Positions 35,893 through 44,285 of a stretch of DNA of 64,000 nt are shown one piece after another; the stretch's first letter is position 1; each line of letters opens with the position of its first letter. The stretch lies in the NCBI GenBank assembly GCA_044449065.1, contig JBIOHP010000013.1, forward strand, positions 32,297 to 96,296, given 5' to 3'. The notes under the pieces are model-generated. The model was not told where the DNA came from, did no database searches, and worked only from the letters and a program-made list of their open reading frames with translations. A program made the translations under genes and the position numbers. Source of the stretch: JBIOHP01 sp044449065. Its GTDB lineage: Bacteria > Bacteroidota > Ignavibacteria > UBA10030 > SZUA-254.

Positions 35893-36267
35893 TCACATAA
35901 AACCCAGTTCGAGTTTCGCTGCTTCTGACATCATGCCCGGATTCCAGGATGGTTCCCATACAATGGTAACTCTTGCTTGTTTAATCCCGGAAACCTGGGA
36001 TATTTTTTGCTGTACTTCCGGCGGCAATGATTGCGCGGCAGGACAGCTCGGCGACGTCAGCGTCATCTTCACTTCGACATTACCGTAATCATCGACGAGA
36101 ACATCGTAGATTAAACCGAGGTCATAGATATTGACCGGTATTTCAGGGTCGTAACAGGTCATAATCACATCAATCACCTGCGCTTTGAGAAGGTTTTTCT
36201 CAATCGATGTGATCGTCTGGTTATTTACTTGCTGTAAATTTGAATTTTGCATTGATTCTTGCATCAT
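35893..36267 (-). CDS. SufT/MIP18-family (DUF59) Fe-S assembly protein
   Basis: The open frame extends to 36342 and would overlap sufU, so the ATG at 36267 is the better start, giving 124 aa. The core has Asp-Pro-Glu-Ile-Pro-Val-Asn-Ile-Tyr-Asp-Leu-Gly-Leu-Ile-Tyr and Leu-Thr-Ser-Pro-Ser-Cys-Pro-Ala-Ala, the hallmarks of MIP18/DUF59 proteins, and ends Trp-Glu-Pro-Ser-Trp. In Gram-positive bacteria and eukaryotes relatives help mature Fe-S proteins. Its place directly after sufU agrees with that role. Confidence 0.9.
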   Translation of the reverse strand: MMQESMQNSNLQQVNNQTITSIEKNLLKAQVIDVIMTCYDPEIPVNIYDLGLIYDVLVDDYGNVEVKMTLTSPSCPAAQSLPPEVQQKISQVSGIKQARVTIVWEPSWNPGMMSEAAKLELGFM

Positions 36268-36298
36268 AAGTCGTATTAAATTTTCATTCAATAGTTCT

Positions 36299-36751
36299 TT
36301 ATTCTGTGGAAACCACTTCCTTTTTTTCTTCAAGCGCCGCATGCAGCGTATGCCACGCCAAGCTGGCGCATTTTACCCGCGCCGGAAATTCACTCACACC
36401 CGAAAAGGCTGCGAGTTTCCCAAGTGTTTCAATTTCCTCTTCCGGATCCAATTCTCCCGTCACAAGCTTGTGAAAAAGGTTAAAAATTACGTTGGCTTCA
36501 TCTCTCGTTTTTCCTTTCACAAGTGAACTCATCATCGATGCGGATGCTTTAGAGATAGCGCAACCCGACCCGGTAAAACTGATTTCCTTGATGATATTAT
36601 TTTCCAATTTAAAATAAAACGTATAGTGGTCGCCGCAAAGAGGGTTATACCCTTCCAGGACTTTATTCGCATCCTCCATCAGGTGATAATTCCGGGGATT
36701 CTTGTTATGGTCCAGAATAACTTCCTGGTATAATTCTCTGAGCGCCGACAT
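36299..36751 (-). CDS. sufU: SufU-type sulfur-transfer/scaffold protein
   Basis: This 150-aa protein carries the SufU residues: Asn-Pro-Leu-Cys-Gly-Asp, Gly-Ser-Gly-Cys-Ala-Ile-Ser and Lys-Cys-Ala-Ser-Leu-Ala-Trp-His-Thr. In Bacillus SufU these bind zinc and accept sulfur from SufS. Its ATG overlaps the sufS stop as TAATG, indicating translational coupling. This fits a SufS-SufU sulfur relay rather than the SufE type. Confidence 0.92.
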   Translation of the reverse strand: MSALRELYQEVILDHNKNPRNYHLMEDANKVLEGYNPLCGDHYTFYFKLENNIIKEISFTGSGCAISKASASMMSSLVKGKTRDEANVIFNLFHKLVTGELDPEEEIETLGKLAAFSGVSEFPARVKCASLAWHTLHAALEEKKEVVSTE

Positions 36752-38013
36752 TATGCGAAAACCTTTATGACTTTGTGTAGTGCGTTGATAAAAACATCGA
36801 TCTCATCGCGCGTGTTATAGAAAGCGAACGACGCTCGCGCAGTTGCCGGTATCCCGAATCTCTGCATCACCGGCTGTGCGCAATGATGACCTGTTCGTAT
36901 TGCGATTCCTTCATCATCTAAAATTGTACCGATATCGTGCGGGTGAACATTCTCCATGATGAACGATAGAACCGACGCTTTATGTTCCGCTGTTCCGATA
37001 ATTTTTATTCCGTTAATCATCGAGATTGATTCGGTTGCATACTCCAACAAATCGTGTTCATGGGCGGAAACCGATTCCATATCAAACTTACTAAGGTAAT
37101 CCAGTGTTGTTCCGAGACAGATTCCACCTGCAATACCGGGTGTTCCGGCTTCGAATTTGTAAGGCAAATCGTTATAGATTGTTTTTTCAAATGTGACCGA
37201 TTTAATCATATCGCCGCCGGATTGATAGGGTGGCATCTCATCAAGCCATTTTGCCTTGCCAAAGAGAATGCCAACTCCGGTAGGTCCAAAGACCTTATGA
37301 CCGGAAAATGCATAAAAATCGCAATCCAAATCGGCAACATCGACACGCATATGCGGTAACGCCTGCGCTCCATCAATGAGCACCGGAATGCCCCTGGCAT
37401 GCGCCATCGCGATCATTTCTTTAACCGGATTGATCGTGCCAAGGGCATTTGAGATATGCGTGAGGGCAACGATTCTTGTCTGGCTCGTCAGCAATTTCTC
37501 ATACGCATCAAGAATAAGTTCCCCCCGGTCGTTCATAGGGATTATTTTTAACGTCGCGTTTTTTTCCTGGCAAAGAATCTGCCAGGGAACAATATTTGAA
37601 TGATGTTCCATTGCCGAAATGAGAATCTCATCTCCCGCGTGGACAAATTTCTTCCCGAAACTTGCAGCGACTAAATTAACCCCTTCTGTAGTGCCTCTTA
37701 CAAAAATTATTTCCTGAGTGCTGCTGGCATTCAGATACTTTTGAATTATTTTGCGTGATTGTTCGTACGCCAGCGTGGCTTTTTCGCTGAGCTGATGAAC
37801 GCCCCGGTGGATATTTGAATTCTCTTCTTCATAATACCGCGAAATGGCATCGATAACAATTTGCGGCTTCTGGCTCGTCGCCGCGTTATCAAAATAGACA
37901 AGCGGTTTGCCGTTAACCTGCCTGCGAAGAACAGGAAAATCTTTTCTGATTCGTTCCACATCGAATACTAATTTCGATGAAGATGGGGTTAATATATCGG
38001 CAGATTTTTGCAT
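36751..38013 (-). CDS. sufS: Cysteine desulfurase SufS
   Basis: This 420-aa group II cysteine desulfurase has the PLP Lys in Ser-Gly-His-Lys-Val-Phe-Gly-Pro-Thr-Gly and the active Cys in Arg-Thr-Gly-His-His-Cys-Ala-Gln-Pro near residue 370. It removes sulfur from cysteine for SUF cluster assembly. Start and stop overlap both neighbours (TAATG with sufD and with sufU). A second desulfurase, of IscS type, is encoded at the head of the same operon. Confidence 0.95.
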   Translation of the reverse strand: MQKSADILTPSSSKLVFDVERIRKDFPVLRRQVNGKPLVYFDNAATSQKPQIVIDAISRYYEEENSNIHRGVHQLSEKATLAYEQSRKIIQKYLNASSTQEIIFVRGTTEGVNLVAASFGKKFVHAGDEILISAMEHHSNIVPWQILCQEKNATLKIIPMNDRGELILDAYEKLLTSQTRIVALTHISNALGTINPVKEMIAMAHARGIPVLIDGAQALPHMRVDVADLDCDFYAFSGHKVFGPTGVGILFGKAKWLDEMPPYQSGGDMIKSVTFEKTIYNDLPYKFEAGTPGIAGGICLGTTLDYLSKFDMESVSAHEHDLLEYATESISMINGIKIIGTAEHKASVLSFIMENVHPHDIGTILDDEGIAIRTGHHCAQPVMQRFGIPATARASFAFYNTRDEIDVFINALHKVIKVFA

Positions 38014-39359
38014 TAGTCCGAAAGAAGTTCCCTGCCCTTCTGCAGGCGCACATTGAGCATTTGATGCAGTTGTTCACGCAATTGATTAATCTGAATCCTT
38101 TGAACGACATCTGCCGCAAATGCAAATGTGAGCAAATCACGGGCGGTTTCAAGCCCTATTCCGCGCGTTTGGAGATAGAATATCTGTTCCTCATCAAGCT
38201 GACCGACCGCTGCACCATGGGTACATTTCACATCGTCGGCAAATATTTCAAGCTGCGGCTTCGTATCGATGGTCGCTTCATCCGATAAAAGAAGTGTTTT
38301 GTTCGTCTGTTTAGCGTCGGTTTTTTGAGCATCCTTCCGCACAAATATCTTGCCGTTAAAGACGCCTCTAGCTTTACCGTCGATAATGGATTTATACAAC
38401 TCATGGCTCACGCAATTCGGTTTTGCATGATCGATGGTAGTATGATTATCAAAATGCTGCTGCCCGGTAGCCAGCGACAGTCCATTTAAGGTGCATTCAC
38501 AACCTTCAGCGTTGAGCAACGCAGAGATATTGTTCCTCGTAAGAGCGCCGCCAAAGGATATCGAATTCGATGTGTACTTGCTCTTTGCATCCTGGCGAAT
38601 ATGAGCGGACGAAACATGATATGATCGTTCGTGCTCGATCTGCAATTTATCATGTTCTAAAATCGAATTTTTTCCAAGAACAATTTCTGTTACCGTATTT
38701 GTGAAATATTCATTCTCGTTTAGCGATGCGTAGGTTTCAATAATCGATAAACGCGTATTGTCGCCTGTGATGATCAGGTTGCGCGGCAACGAAAGAGATA
38801 ATCCATCGTTCGTCGTTGAAAGATAGAGAAGATGAATTGGCATCTCAATTTCGATCCCCTTGGGAACATAAATAAAAGCTCCATCCCTCATGAACGCCGT
38901 TGACAGCGCGGTAAATGCATCATTATTGTATGGAGCGACCTTCGCTAAATTGGGATTAACCTTGTCAGAGTCATCGCGAATCGCTTCGGCTAAGCTGCCT
39001 ATTTTTGTCCCCTGTTCAAGAGGAAATACATAGGATAATTTGGGGGAATAAATTCCATTGATAAAAACGAGCAGATGCGAATCAACTCCCTTAAGCATAA
39101 ATCGCTCAATAGCGGAGGGGGATAAATCTTGGGCAACAAATTTGTGAACTGGTTTAAAATCCTTGCCGATGATCTGGGATACGTTTGTGAAGCGCCACTC
39201 CTCGTTTTTTGTCGTAGGAAATCCCATATCAGCAAAACGAGATATTGCATCGCGCCGGATTGTATGAATAAGTGATTTCGATTCTCCGTTCAAACTTTTC
39301 TCGAAGAGATCAAACTTCGAGAGATACCAATCAATATGTTCCTGTGTAGATTTAATCAT
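38013..39359 (-). CDS. sufD: Fe-S assembly protein SufD
   Basis: This 448-aa protein has the SufBD beta-helix core with the conserved Cys-Thr-His-Gly-Ala-Ala-Val-Gly-Gln-Leu-Asp-Glu-Glu near residue 380; the His there corresponds to the SufD His needed for iron entry. It forms the SufBCD complex with its neighbours. The N-terminal 100 residues are helical, as usual. It begins 3 nt after the sufC stop. Confidence 0.95.
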   Translation of the reverse strand: MIKSTQEHIDWYLSKFDLFEKSLNGESKSLIHTIRRDAISRFADMGFPTTKNEEWRFTNVSQIIGKDFKPVHKFVAQDLSPSAIERFMLKGVDSHLLVFINGIYSPKLSYVFPLEQGTKIGSLAEAIRDDSDKVNPNLAKVAPYNNDAFTALSTAFMRDGAFIYVPKGIEIEMPIHLLYLSTTNDGLSLSLPRNLIITGDNTRLSIIETYASLNENEYFTNTVTEIVLGKNSILEHDKLQIEHERSYHVSSAHIRQDAKSKYTSNSISFGGALTRNNISALLNAEGCECTLNGLSLATGQQHFDNHTTIDHAKPNCVSHELYKSIIDGKARGVFNGKIFVRKDAQKTDAKQTNKTLLLSDEATIDTKPQLEIFADDVKCTHGAAVGQLDEEQIFYLQTRGIGLETARDLLTFAFAADVVQRIQINQLREQLHQMLNVRLQKGRELLSD

Positions 39360-39362
39360 CCC

Positions 39363-40124
39363 TTAAACTTGCTCCACCACGGTTGATTCTGATATCCACT
39401 CATAACCCTTCTCTTCAAGTTCGAGGGCTAATTCTTTCCCGCCTGATTTTACGATTCTTCCGTCGACGAGAACATGGACAAAATCTGGAATGATATAATT
39501 CAGCAGTCGTTGATAATGGGTTACTACGATAATTGCGTTATCCTTGGTTTTAAGTTTGTTGACGCCTTCTGCAACGATTCTTAAGGCATCGATATCCAGG
39601 CCGGAATCCGTTTCATCAAGGATAGCCAGTCGCGGTTCCAAAACAGCCATCTGAAAAATTTCATTTCTTTTCTTCTCCCCGCCGGAAAAGCCTTCGTTGA
39701 CCGGTCTATTGATGAGACTCTGATCGATATCCACCAATTTCATCTTCTTCTTTATCATTGAAAGAAATTCCAAGGCATCGAGCGGTTCCAAACCGCGGTG
39801 TTTTCGTATAGCGTTTAAACCTGCTTTCAAAAAATAGGTGTTCGTAACGCCGGGGATTTCCACAGGATACTGGAACGCGAGGAATATCCCCTCGCGCGCA
39901 CGGTCTTCGGGAGCGAGGTCTAGGAGATTTTTTCCATCAAACAACACCTCTCCTTTTGTAACTTCGTACGCTTCCCTGCCGGCGAGGACGCCTGCGAAGG
40001 TGCTTTTACCCGAACCGTTAGGTCCCATAATGGCATGGACCTCACCCGCCTTCACGGTGAGGTTCACGCCGTTTAGTATGGGATTGCCGTTTACGCTGGC
40101 ATGTAAATTTTTAACTTCAAGCAT
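39363..40124 (-). CDS. sufC: SUF ATPase SufC
   Basis: This 253-aa ABC-type ATPase has Walker A Gly-Pro-Asn-Gly-Ser-Gly-Lys-Ser-Thr (residues 34-42) and signature Ser-Gly-Gly-Glu-Lys-Lys-Arg. Walker B reads Leu-Ala-Ile-Leu-Asp-Glu-Thr-Asp-Ser-Gly-Leu-Asp, typical of SufC. It powers conformational change in SufBCD and is cytoplasmic rather than a transporter. A 62-nt gap separates it from sufB. Confidence 0.95.
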   Translation of the reverse strand: MLEVKNLHASVNGNPILNGVNLTVKAGEVHAIMGPNGSGKSTFAGVLAGREAYEVTKGEVLFDGKNLLDLAPEDRAREGIFLAFQYPVEIPGVTNTYFLKAGLNAIRKHRGLEPLDALEFLSMIKKKMKLVDIDQSLINRPVNEGFSGGEKKRNEIFQMAVLEPRLAILDETDSGLDIDALRIVAEGVNKLKTKDNAIIVVTHYQRLLNYIIPDFVHVLVDGRIVKSGGKELALELEEKGYEWISESTVVEQV

Positions 40125-40186
40125 GTTCTTAATTTCCTGGTTATATTTTTTTCAGTTGTTTAAATAATATTGATCGGATAACCAAA

Positions 40187-41632
40187 TTATCCGACGCTTC
40201 CTTCCAAGCTTACGCCGAGGAGTTTTTGCGCTTCGACGGCAAATTCCATGGGAAGCTCGCGGAATACTTCTTTGCAAAAACCATTGACGATAAGATTTAC
40301 GGCGTCTTCGTTCGATAAACCGCGTTGTTTGCAATAAAAGATTTGATCTTCACCGATTTTAGAGGTTGAAGCTTCGTGTTCTACCTTTGAGGAGGTATTT
40401 TTTACCTCGATGTACGGAAATGTATGCGCCCCGCACTTATCGCCGAGGAGCAGTGAATCACATTGTGAAAAATTTCTCGATCCTGTCGCATTTTTATGCA
40501 CCTGCACCAAACCCCTGTATGAGTTTTGCCCGAATCCGGCAGAAATTCCTTTGGAAACGATGGTGCTTTTAGTGTTCTTTCCCAGATGCAACATTTTAGT
40601 ACCTGTATCCGCCTGCTGGTAATTGTTCACCACCGCCACGGAATAAAACTCGCCGACTGAATTATCGCCCTGCAGAATAACGCTGGGATATTTCCACGTA
40701 ATGGCGGAACCGGTTTCAACCTGCGTCCAGGAGATTTTTGAATTAGCGCCGGCGCATTTTCCGCGTTTTGTTACAAAATTGTAAATTCCGCCCTTCCCGT
40801 TTTTATCACCCGGATACCAATTTTGAACGGTTGAATATTTAATCTGCGCGTTTTCATGAGCGAACAATTCAACAACTGCGGCATGGAGCTGGTTGGTGTC
40901 GCGCATGGGAGCCGTGCATCCTTCAAGATAGCTGACATAGGCGCCGGGTTCGGCGACGATGAGCGTTCTTTCGAATTGTCCCGTATCCATTGCATTGATC
41001 CGAAAGTAGGTTGATAACTCCATCGGGCACCGGACGCCTTTGGGTATGTAGCAAAACGAGCCATCGGAAAATACCGCGCTATTCAACGCGGCAAAATAAT
41101 TATCCGCCGATGGAACGACCGATCCAAGATATTTCCGGATAAGCTCGGGATGATTTTTGACTGCTTCGGACATTGAGCAAAAAATAATTCCAAGTTCGCC
41201 AAGTTTTTCTTTAAACGTTGTCGCGACGGATACGCTATCGAACACCGCGTCTACGGCAACGCCGGAAAGACGCTGCTGTTCAGCCAACGAGATTCCAAGT
41301 TTTTCATAGGTTTTTATTAACTCGGGATCGACCTCGTCAAGGCTATTTAGTGTCTTCTTCTGCTTCGGCGCAGAATAGTAAATAATATCCTGGTAATTGA
41401 TAGGAGGATATTTAACATTGTGCCACGATGGCTCTTCCATCGTCAGCCAATGACGGTATGCCTTTAATCGCCACTGAAGAAGCCATTCGGGCTCGTTTTT
41501 CTTCGCCGAGATAAACCGGATTGTATCTTCGTTTAAACCACGCGGAGCAGTTTCAGCTTCAATATCGGTTATGAAGCCGAACTTATATTCCTTGTTGGCA
41601 AGTTCTTCTATTGTCTGTTGTTCAGTGCTCAT
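40187..41632 (-). CDS. sufB: Fe-S scaffold protein SufB
   Basis: This 481-aa protein is full length. It contains the strongly conserved Arg-Gly-Val-Arg-Cys-Pro-Met-Glu-Leu-Ser-Thr-Tyr-Phe-Arg and Leu-Glu-Gly-Cys-Thr-Ala-Pro segments. The C-terminal Cys-Lys-Gln-Arg-Gly-Leu (Cys at about residue 441) and preceding Glu match the scaffold residues. It builds the nascent cluster together with SufC and SufD. Confidence 0.95.
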   Translation of the reverse strand: MSTEQQTIEELANKEYKFGFITDIEAETAPRGLNEDTIRFISAKKNEPEWLLQWRLKAYRHWLTMEEPSWHNVKYPPINYQDIIYYSAPKQKKTLNSLDEVDPELIKTYEKLGISLAEQQRLSGVAVDAVFDSVSVATTFKEKLGELGIIFCSMSEAVKNHPELIRKYLGSVVPSADNYFAALNSAVFSDGSFCYIPKGVRCPMELSTYFRINAMDTGQFERTLIVAEPGAYVSYLEGCTAPMRDTNQLHAAVVELFAHENAQIKYSTVQNWYPGDKNGKGGIYNFVTKRGKCAGANSKISWTQVETGSAITWKYPSVILQGDNSVGEFYSVAVVNNYQQADTGTKMLHLGKNTKSTIVSKGISAGFGQNSYRGLVQVHKNATGSRNFSQCDSLLLGDKCGAHTFPYIEVKNTSSKVEHEASTSKIGEDQIFYCKQRGLSNEDAVNLIVNGFCKEVFRELPMEFAVEAQKLLGVSLEGSVG

Positions 41633-41680
41633 GTAATTTCAAATTCAATTCATTTCCAGTGTAATAAACTGACAATAATC

Positions 41681-41974
41681 TTACGACGCCTGTTTCTCAG
41701 TCCGTGGCAGTGCAAATTCCGGATAGTTTAACAGCCATGATTGATGATCGATCTTTTTAAAGATTCCCTTCTTCTCTAAATCCGACGCTACTTCTTTGGC
41801 GATCTGTTCGCCAATGAGATAGCGGACTTTTTTACCCTTCGATTCGAGATACGCGATAACACCGTAATGCAAATCACGGAAGAATACGTTCGATTGATGA
41901 ATAAGGGTAAACTTCGTCTTAATAAATCTTAGAAAATCGGACGTATGGCTTGTTATTTCTTCTATTTCTTTCAT
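41681..41974 (-). CDS. 97-aa conserved-looking protein of unknown function in the Fe-S operon
   Basis: The product is soluble, helix-rich and basic in the middle (Lys-Gly-Lys-Lys-Val-Arg-Tyr-Leu-Ile-Gly-Glu-Gln-Ile-Ala-Lys-Glu-Val), followed by an acidic/basic helix and a Trp-Leu-Leu-Asn-Tyr-Pro motif. It has no cysteine and no recognised domain. It lies 15 nt downstream of iscS and 48 nt upstream of sufB, so it is very probably co-expressed with them. A regulatory or adaptor role for IscS is possible from position only. Confidence 0.75.
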   Translation of the reverse strand: MKEIEEITSHTSDFLRFIKTKFTLIHQSNVFFRDLHYGVIAYLESKGKKVRYLIGEQIAKEVASDLEKKGIFKKIDHQSWLLNYPEFALPRTEKQAS

Positions 41975-41989
41975 AAAATTTCTATAACC

Positions 41990-43183
41990 TTAGTGAAATT
42001 GTTCCGACATGGGCGCGTTTTTATATTTCGCCGACGATTCCCTTAATTTCTTTACCGATTCAATAACTCGATTCGTTACGTATTCAACTTCTTCGGCGGT
42101 GGTGTAGCGCCCCAATCCAAAACGGATGGAAGAATGGAGCCGATCACCCGGAATTTTCAATGCTTTTAAGACGTGCGATGGTTCCGGCGCGCCGGTGCTG
42201 CAAGCTGAACCGGTTGAGACGGCGACTTCCTTGATATTCATCATTAACACCGCATCTTCGATTCCATCGAAGCACACATTCAAATTTTGAGAAAGCCGCT
42301 CGGTCGGATGACCATTGAGATAGACTTTACCCAACTCAGTCTCGAACCGCTTGAACATTGAATCGCGGAATCCCTGCAATCGCGCTGATTCATCTTTCAT
42401 TACCCGGACCGATACTTCGAGGGCTTTTGCCAAGCCCACAATTCCGGGGACATTCAACGTGCCCGAACGCATACCGCGTTCATGACCGCCGCCATCCATT
42501 TGGATATTGAGCCGAACTTTTTCGGGCGAGCTCCTCACATATAACGCTCCGGTGCCTTTGGGTCCATATATCTTGTGGGCAGTCATAGAGAGAGCGTCAA
42601 TATTCATCGTATTTACATTCACAGGAATTTTTCCCACGGCTTGCGTTGCATCGGTATGAAAAATGATGCCATACCCGCGACAGATAGCTCCAATTTGCCC
42701 TATAGGTTGAATCACCCCGATCTCGTTATTCGCAATCATCACGCTGACGAGGATGGTCGAGGGTTTGATCGCACGTTGAAGTTCATCCAAACTCACGATT
42801 CCGTTAGTATCAACCGGCAGATAGGTTACTTCAAAACCCTGCCGTTCTAATTTCTTGCACGAATCGAGAACCGATTTATGCTCGGTCTGCACAGTGATAA
42901 TATGATTGCCTTTCTTGCGATATGCCTCGGCAATTCCTTTCAGCGCAAGATTATTCGATTCGGTAGCGCCGCCGGTGAAAACAATTTCCCTCGAATCTGC
43001 GCCGATAGCTTTAGCAATATTCACGCGTGAACTTTCCACCATTGCATCCGCCGACCAGCCAAACTGGTGCTGCCTGCTGGCGGGGTTCCCAAATTTTTCT
43101 TTAAAGTAAGGCAACATCGCATCGAGTACTTCAGCATCTACCGGCGTGGTTGCATGATAATCCATGTATATCGGTTTGTTCAT
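41990..43183 (-). CDS. iscS: Cysteine desulfurase IscS/NifS
   Basis: This 397-aa group I desulfurase starts Tyr-Met-Asp-Tyr-His-Ala-Thr-Thr-Pro. The PLP Lys is in Ala-His-Lys-Ile-Tyr-Gly-Pro-Lys-Gly and the mobile-loop Cys in Ser-Thr-Gly-Ser-Ala-Cys-Ser-Thr-Gly near residue 325. It supplies sulfur for Fe-S clusters and often for tRNA thiolation. Its ATG overlaps the regulator stop (ATGA). Two desulfurases of different groups in one operon is notable. Confidence 0.93.
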   Translation of the reverse strand: MNKPIYMDYHATTPVDAEVLDAMLPYFKEKFGNPASRQHQFGWSADAMVESSRVNIAKAIGADSREIVFTGGATESNNLALKGIAEAYRKKGNHIITVQTEHKSVLDSCKKLERQGFEVTYLPVDTNGIVSLDELQRAIKPSTILVSVMIANNEIGVIQPIGQIGAICRGYGIIFHTDATQAVGKIPVNVNTMNIDALSMTAHKIYGPKGTGALYVRSSPEKVRLNIQMDGGGHERGMRSGTLNVPGIVGLAKALEVSVRVMKDESARLQGFRDSMFKRFETELGKVYLNGHPTERLSQNLNVCFDGIEDAVLMMNIKEVAVSTGSACSTGAPEPSHVLKALKIPGDRLHSSIRFGLGRYTTAEEVEYVTNRVIESVKKLRESSAKYKNAPMSEQFH

Positions 43184-43587
43184 AAGAGCTGCATTATCGT
43201 AATCGTTTCGAAAATCTGATTTATGTCACCCTGCAATTTCATTAAGGGATCTTTGATGGTACAATTTTCATGGATCGTGCAATTTTCCGGAGTCGTTGCT
43301 TCACACTGAAGAATTTTAACTGACGATCTCCCTTCAATCGCTTCAATGATCGATGACACTTTCACCATGCTCGGATCCTGAAGGAGCGTATATCCGCCGT
43401 GAACGCCCTGGTGCGATGCAATAAATCCCTTCCTTGCCAATACCTGCATAATTTTTGCAAGCAAATCGTACGGGATATTATTTTTCTGTGAAATATCCTT
43501 CGTGGTAAATATTTTACCCTTTCCCCCCGCCGTCATGTGGCGGAGCGCCATTAATGCATATTCTACTTTTTTTGATAACTGGAACAT
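43180..43587 (-). CDS. Rrf2-family transcriptional regulator (IscR-like)
   Basis: This 135-aa protein has an N-terminal winged helix (Lys-Val-Glu-Tyr-Ala-Leu-Met-Ala-Leu, then Gly-Gly-Tyr-Thr-Leu near residue 65). Three cysteines spaced C-x7-C-x5-C (Leu-Gln-Cys...Asn-Cys...Asn-Cys) match the [2Fe-2S]-binding triad of IscR, with one longer gap. It should sense Fe-S status and control the operon it heads. A palindrome at 43606-43618 in its leader fits the IscR type 1 operator, implying autoregulation. Its stop overlaps the iscS ATG. Confidence 0.9.
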   Translation of the reverse strand: MFQLSKKVEYALMALRHMTAGGKGKIFTTKDISQKNNIPYDLLAKIMQVLARKGFIASHQGVHGGYTLLQDPSMVKVSSIIEAIEGRSSVKILQCEATTPENCTIHENCTIKDPLMKLQGDINQIFETITIMQLL

Positions 43588-43603
43588 TTCCTATTTTTAA
43601 TAT

Positions 43604-43620
43604 ACGACTATATTAGTCCT
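43604..43620. promoter_or_regulatory. IscR type 1-like operator upstream of the Fe-S operon
   Basis: GACTATATTAGTC (43606-43618) fits the core of the Escherichia coli IscR type 1 consensus as I recall it (GACT-R-WWW-Y-AGTC) and is nearly palindromic. It lies 19-31 nt before the regulator ATG, where a repressor would block the promoter or start site. The flanks match the wider consensus less well. Confidence 0.6.
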
Positions 43621-43630
43621 GATTTACCCC

Positions 43631-43662
43631 AAAAAAAGATTCCGATTTACGGAATCTTTTTC
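43631..43662 (-). terminator. Intrinsic terminator after the small zinc-ribbon gene
   Basis: AAAAGATTCCG and CGGAATCTTTT flank a 5-nt loop, and A/T tracts on both sides make it work in either direction. It follows the stop at 43684 and insulates the Fe-S operon. Confidence 0.8.
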
Positions 43663-43683
43663 ATTAAAGAATGATGTTGTGTA

Positions 43684-43881
43684 TTAGTTCATACTGATTT
43701 TGACCCGGCGTCCCTCGGTTACGGGTCCATGAAGACTAACTTCAACTTTGTCAAGATCAATATGCACTAACTCTTCGCAATACGCGCAAACTTTTGAAAC
43801 CTGACGGTCAAAGTTTATCGGGTTATTGCAGCACGGGCAGTTAGTAATCACAATGCCTATGACTTTAGCTCGCTGTTTCAC
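43684..43881 (-). CDS. 65-aa zinc-ribbon protein of unknown function
   Basis: Starts with GTG at 43881 preceded by AAAGGAA at good distance. It has two Cys-x2-Cys pairs (Asn-Cys-Pro-Cys-Cys and Val-Cys-Ala-Tyr-Cys), suggesting a single zinc ribbon, and ends in a short beta segment (Gly-Arg-Arg-Val-Lys-Ile-Ser). No family name is recognised. It stands between the bshA leader and the Fe-S operon with its own terminator. Confidence 0.65.
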   Translation of the reverse strand: MKQRAKVIGIVITNCPCCNNPINFDRQVSKVCAYCEELVHIDLDKVEVSLHGPVTEGRRVKISMN

Positions 43882-44285
43882 GTGATTTATTCCTTTCGTT
43901 AGCGAAATAGCCTCGAATAATTTAAATTTCGGCTCTCTCAGTTATAAGTATAACAAATTAATAAGTTGGAAAATTCCCCATCTGAAATTATTTTCAAATG
44001 ATTCCTATAAGTTACAGCATCATTGGGTCTTACGTTACCGGCTATAAAAGGTTTCATACTTAGGGGAACAATTTACCGCCTTGACATCGATTATCAAATA
44101 GGGCTTGTATTTCCTTAAAATTTCATAAAATATATTATTTATTTTATAAAAAGTCAATAGGAATGCAATAAATATTTTAAAATTGTGATTTTGAGCAGAA
44201 TTTAGCGTAAAATGGGGAGTTTTTGGCATGGATTTGAATTTCGGTTAATTAATCAGTATTATTGTTCTTCACAAGGAATAATTTT
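43882..44285. other. 404-nt AT-rich divergent intergenic region
   Basis: It should hold the promoters of the 65-aa gene and bshA. It has a TTGACA near 44083 without a matching -10 at standard spacing. A 64-codon minus-strand frame here is AT-driven and not convincing. Nothing else seen. Confidence 0.4.

Noticed and set aside
43882..44285. Minus-strand 64-codon frame upstream of bshA
   Set aside because: Very AT-rich, no ribosome-binding site and no recognisable sequence.
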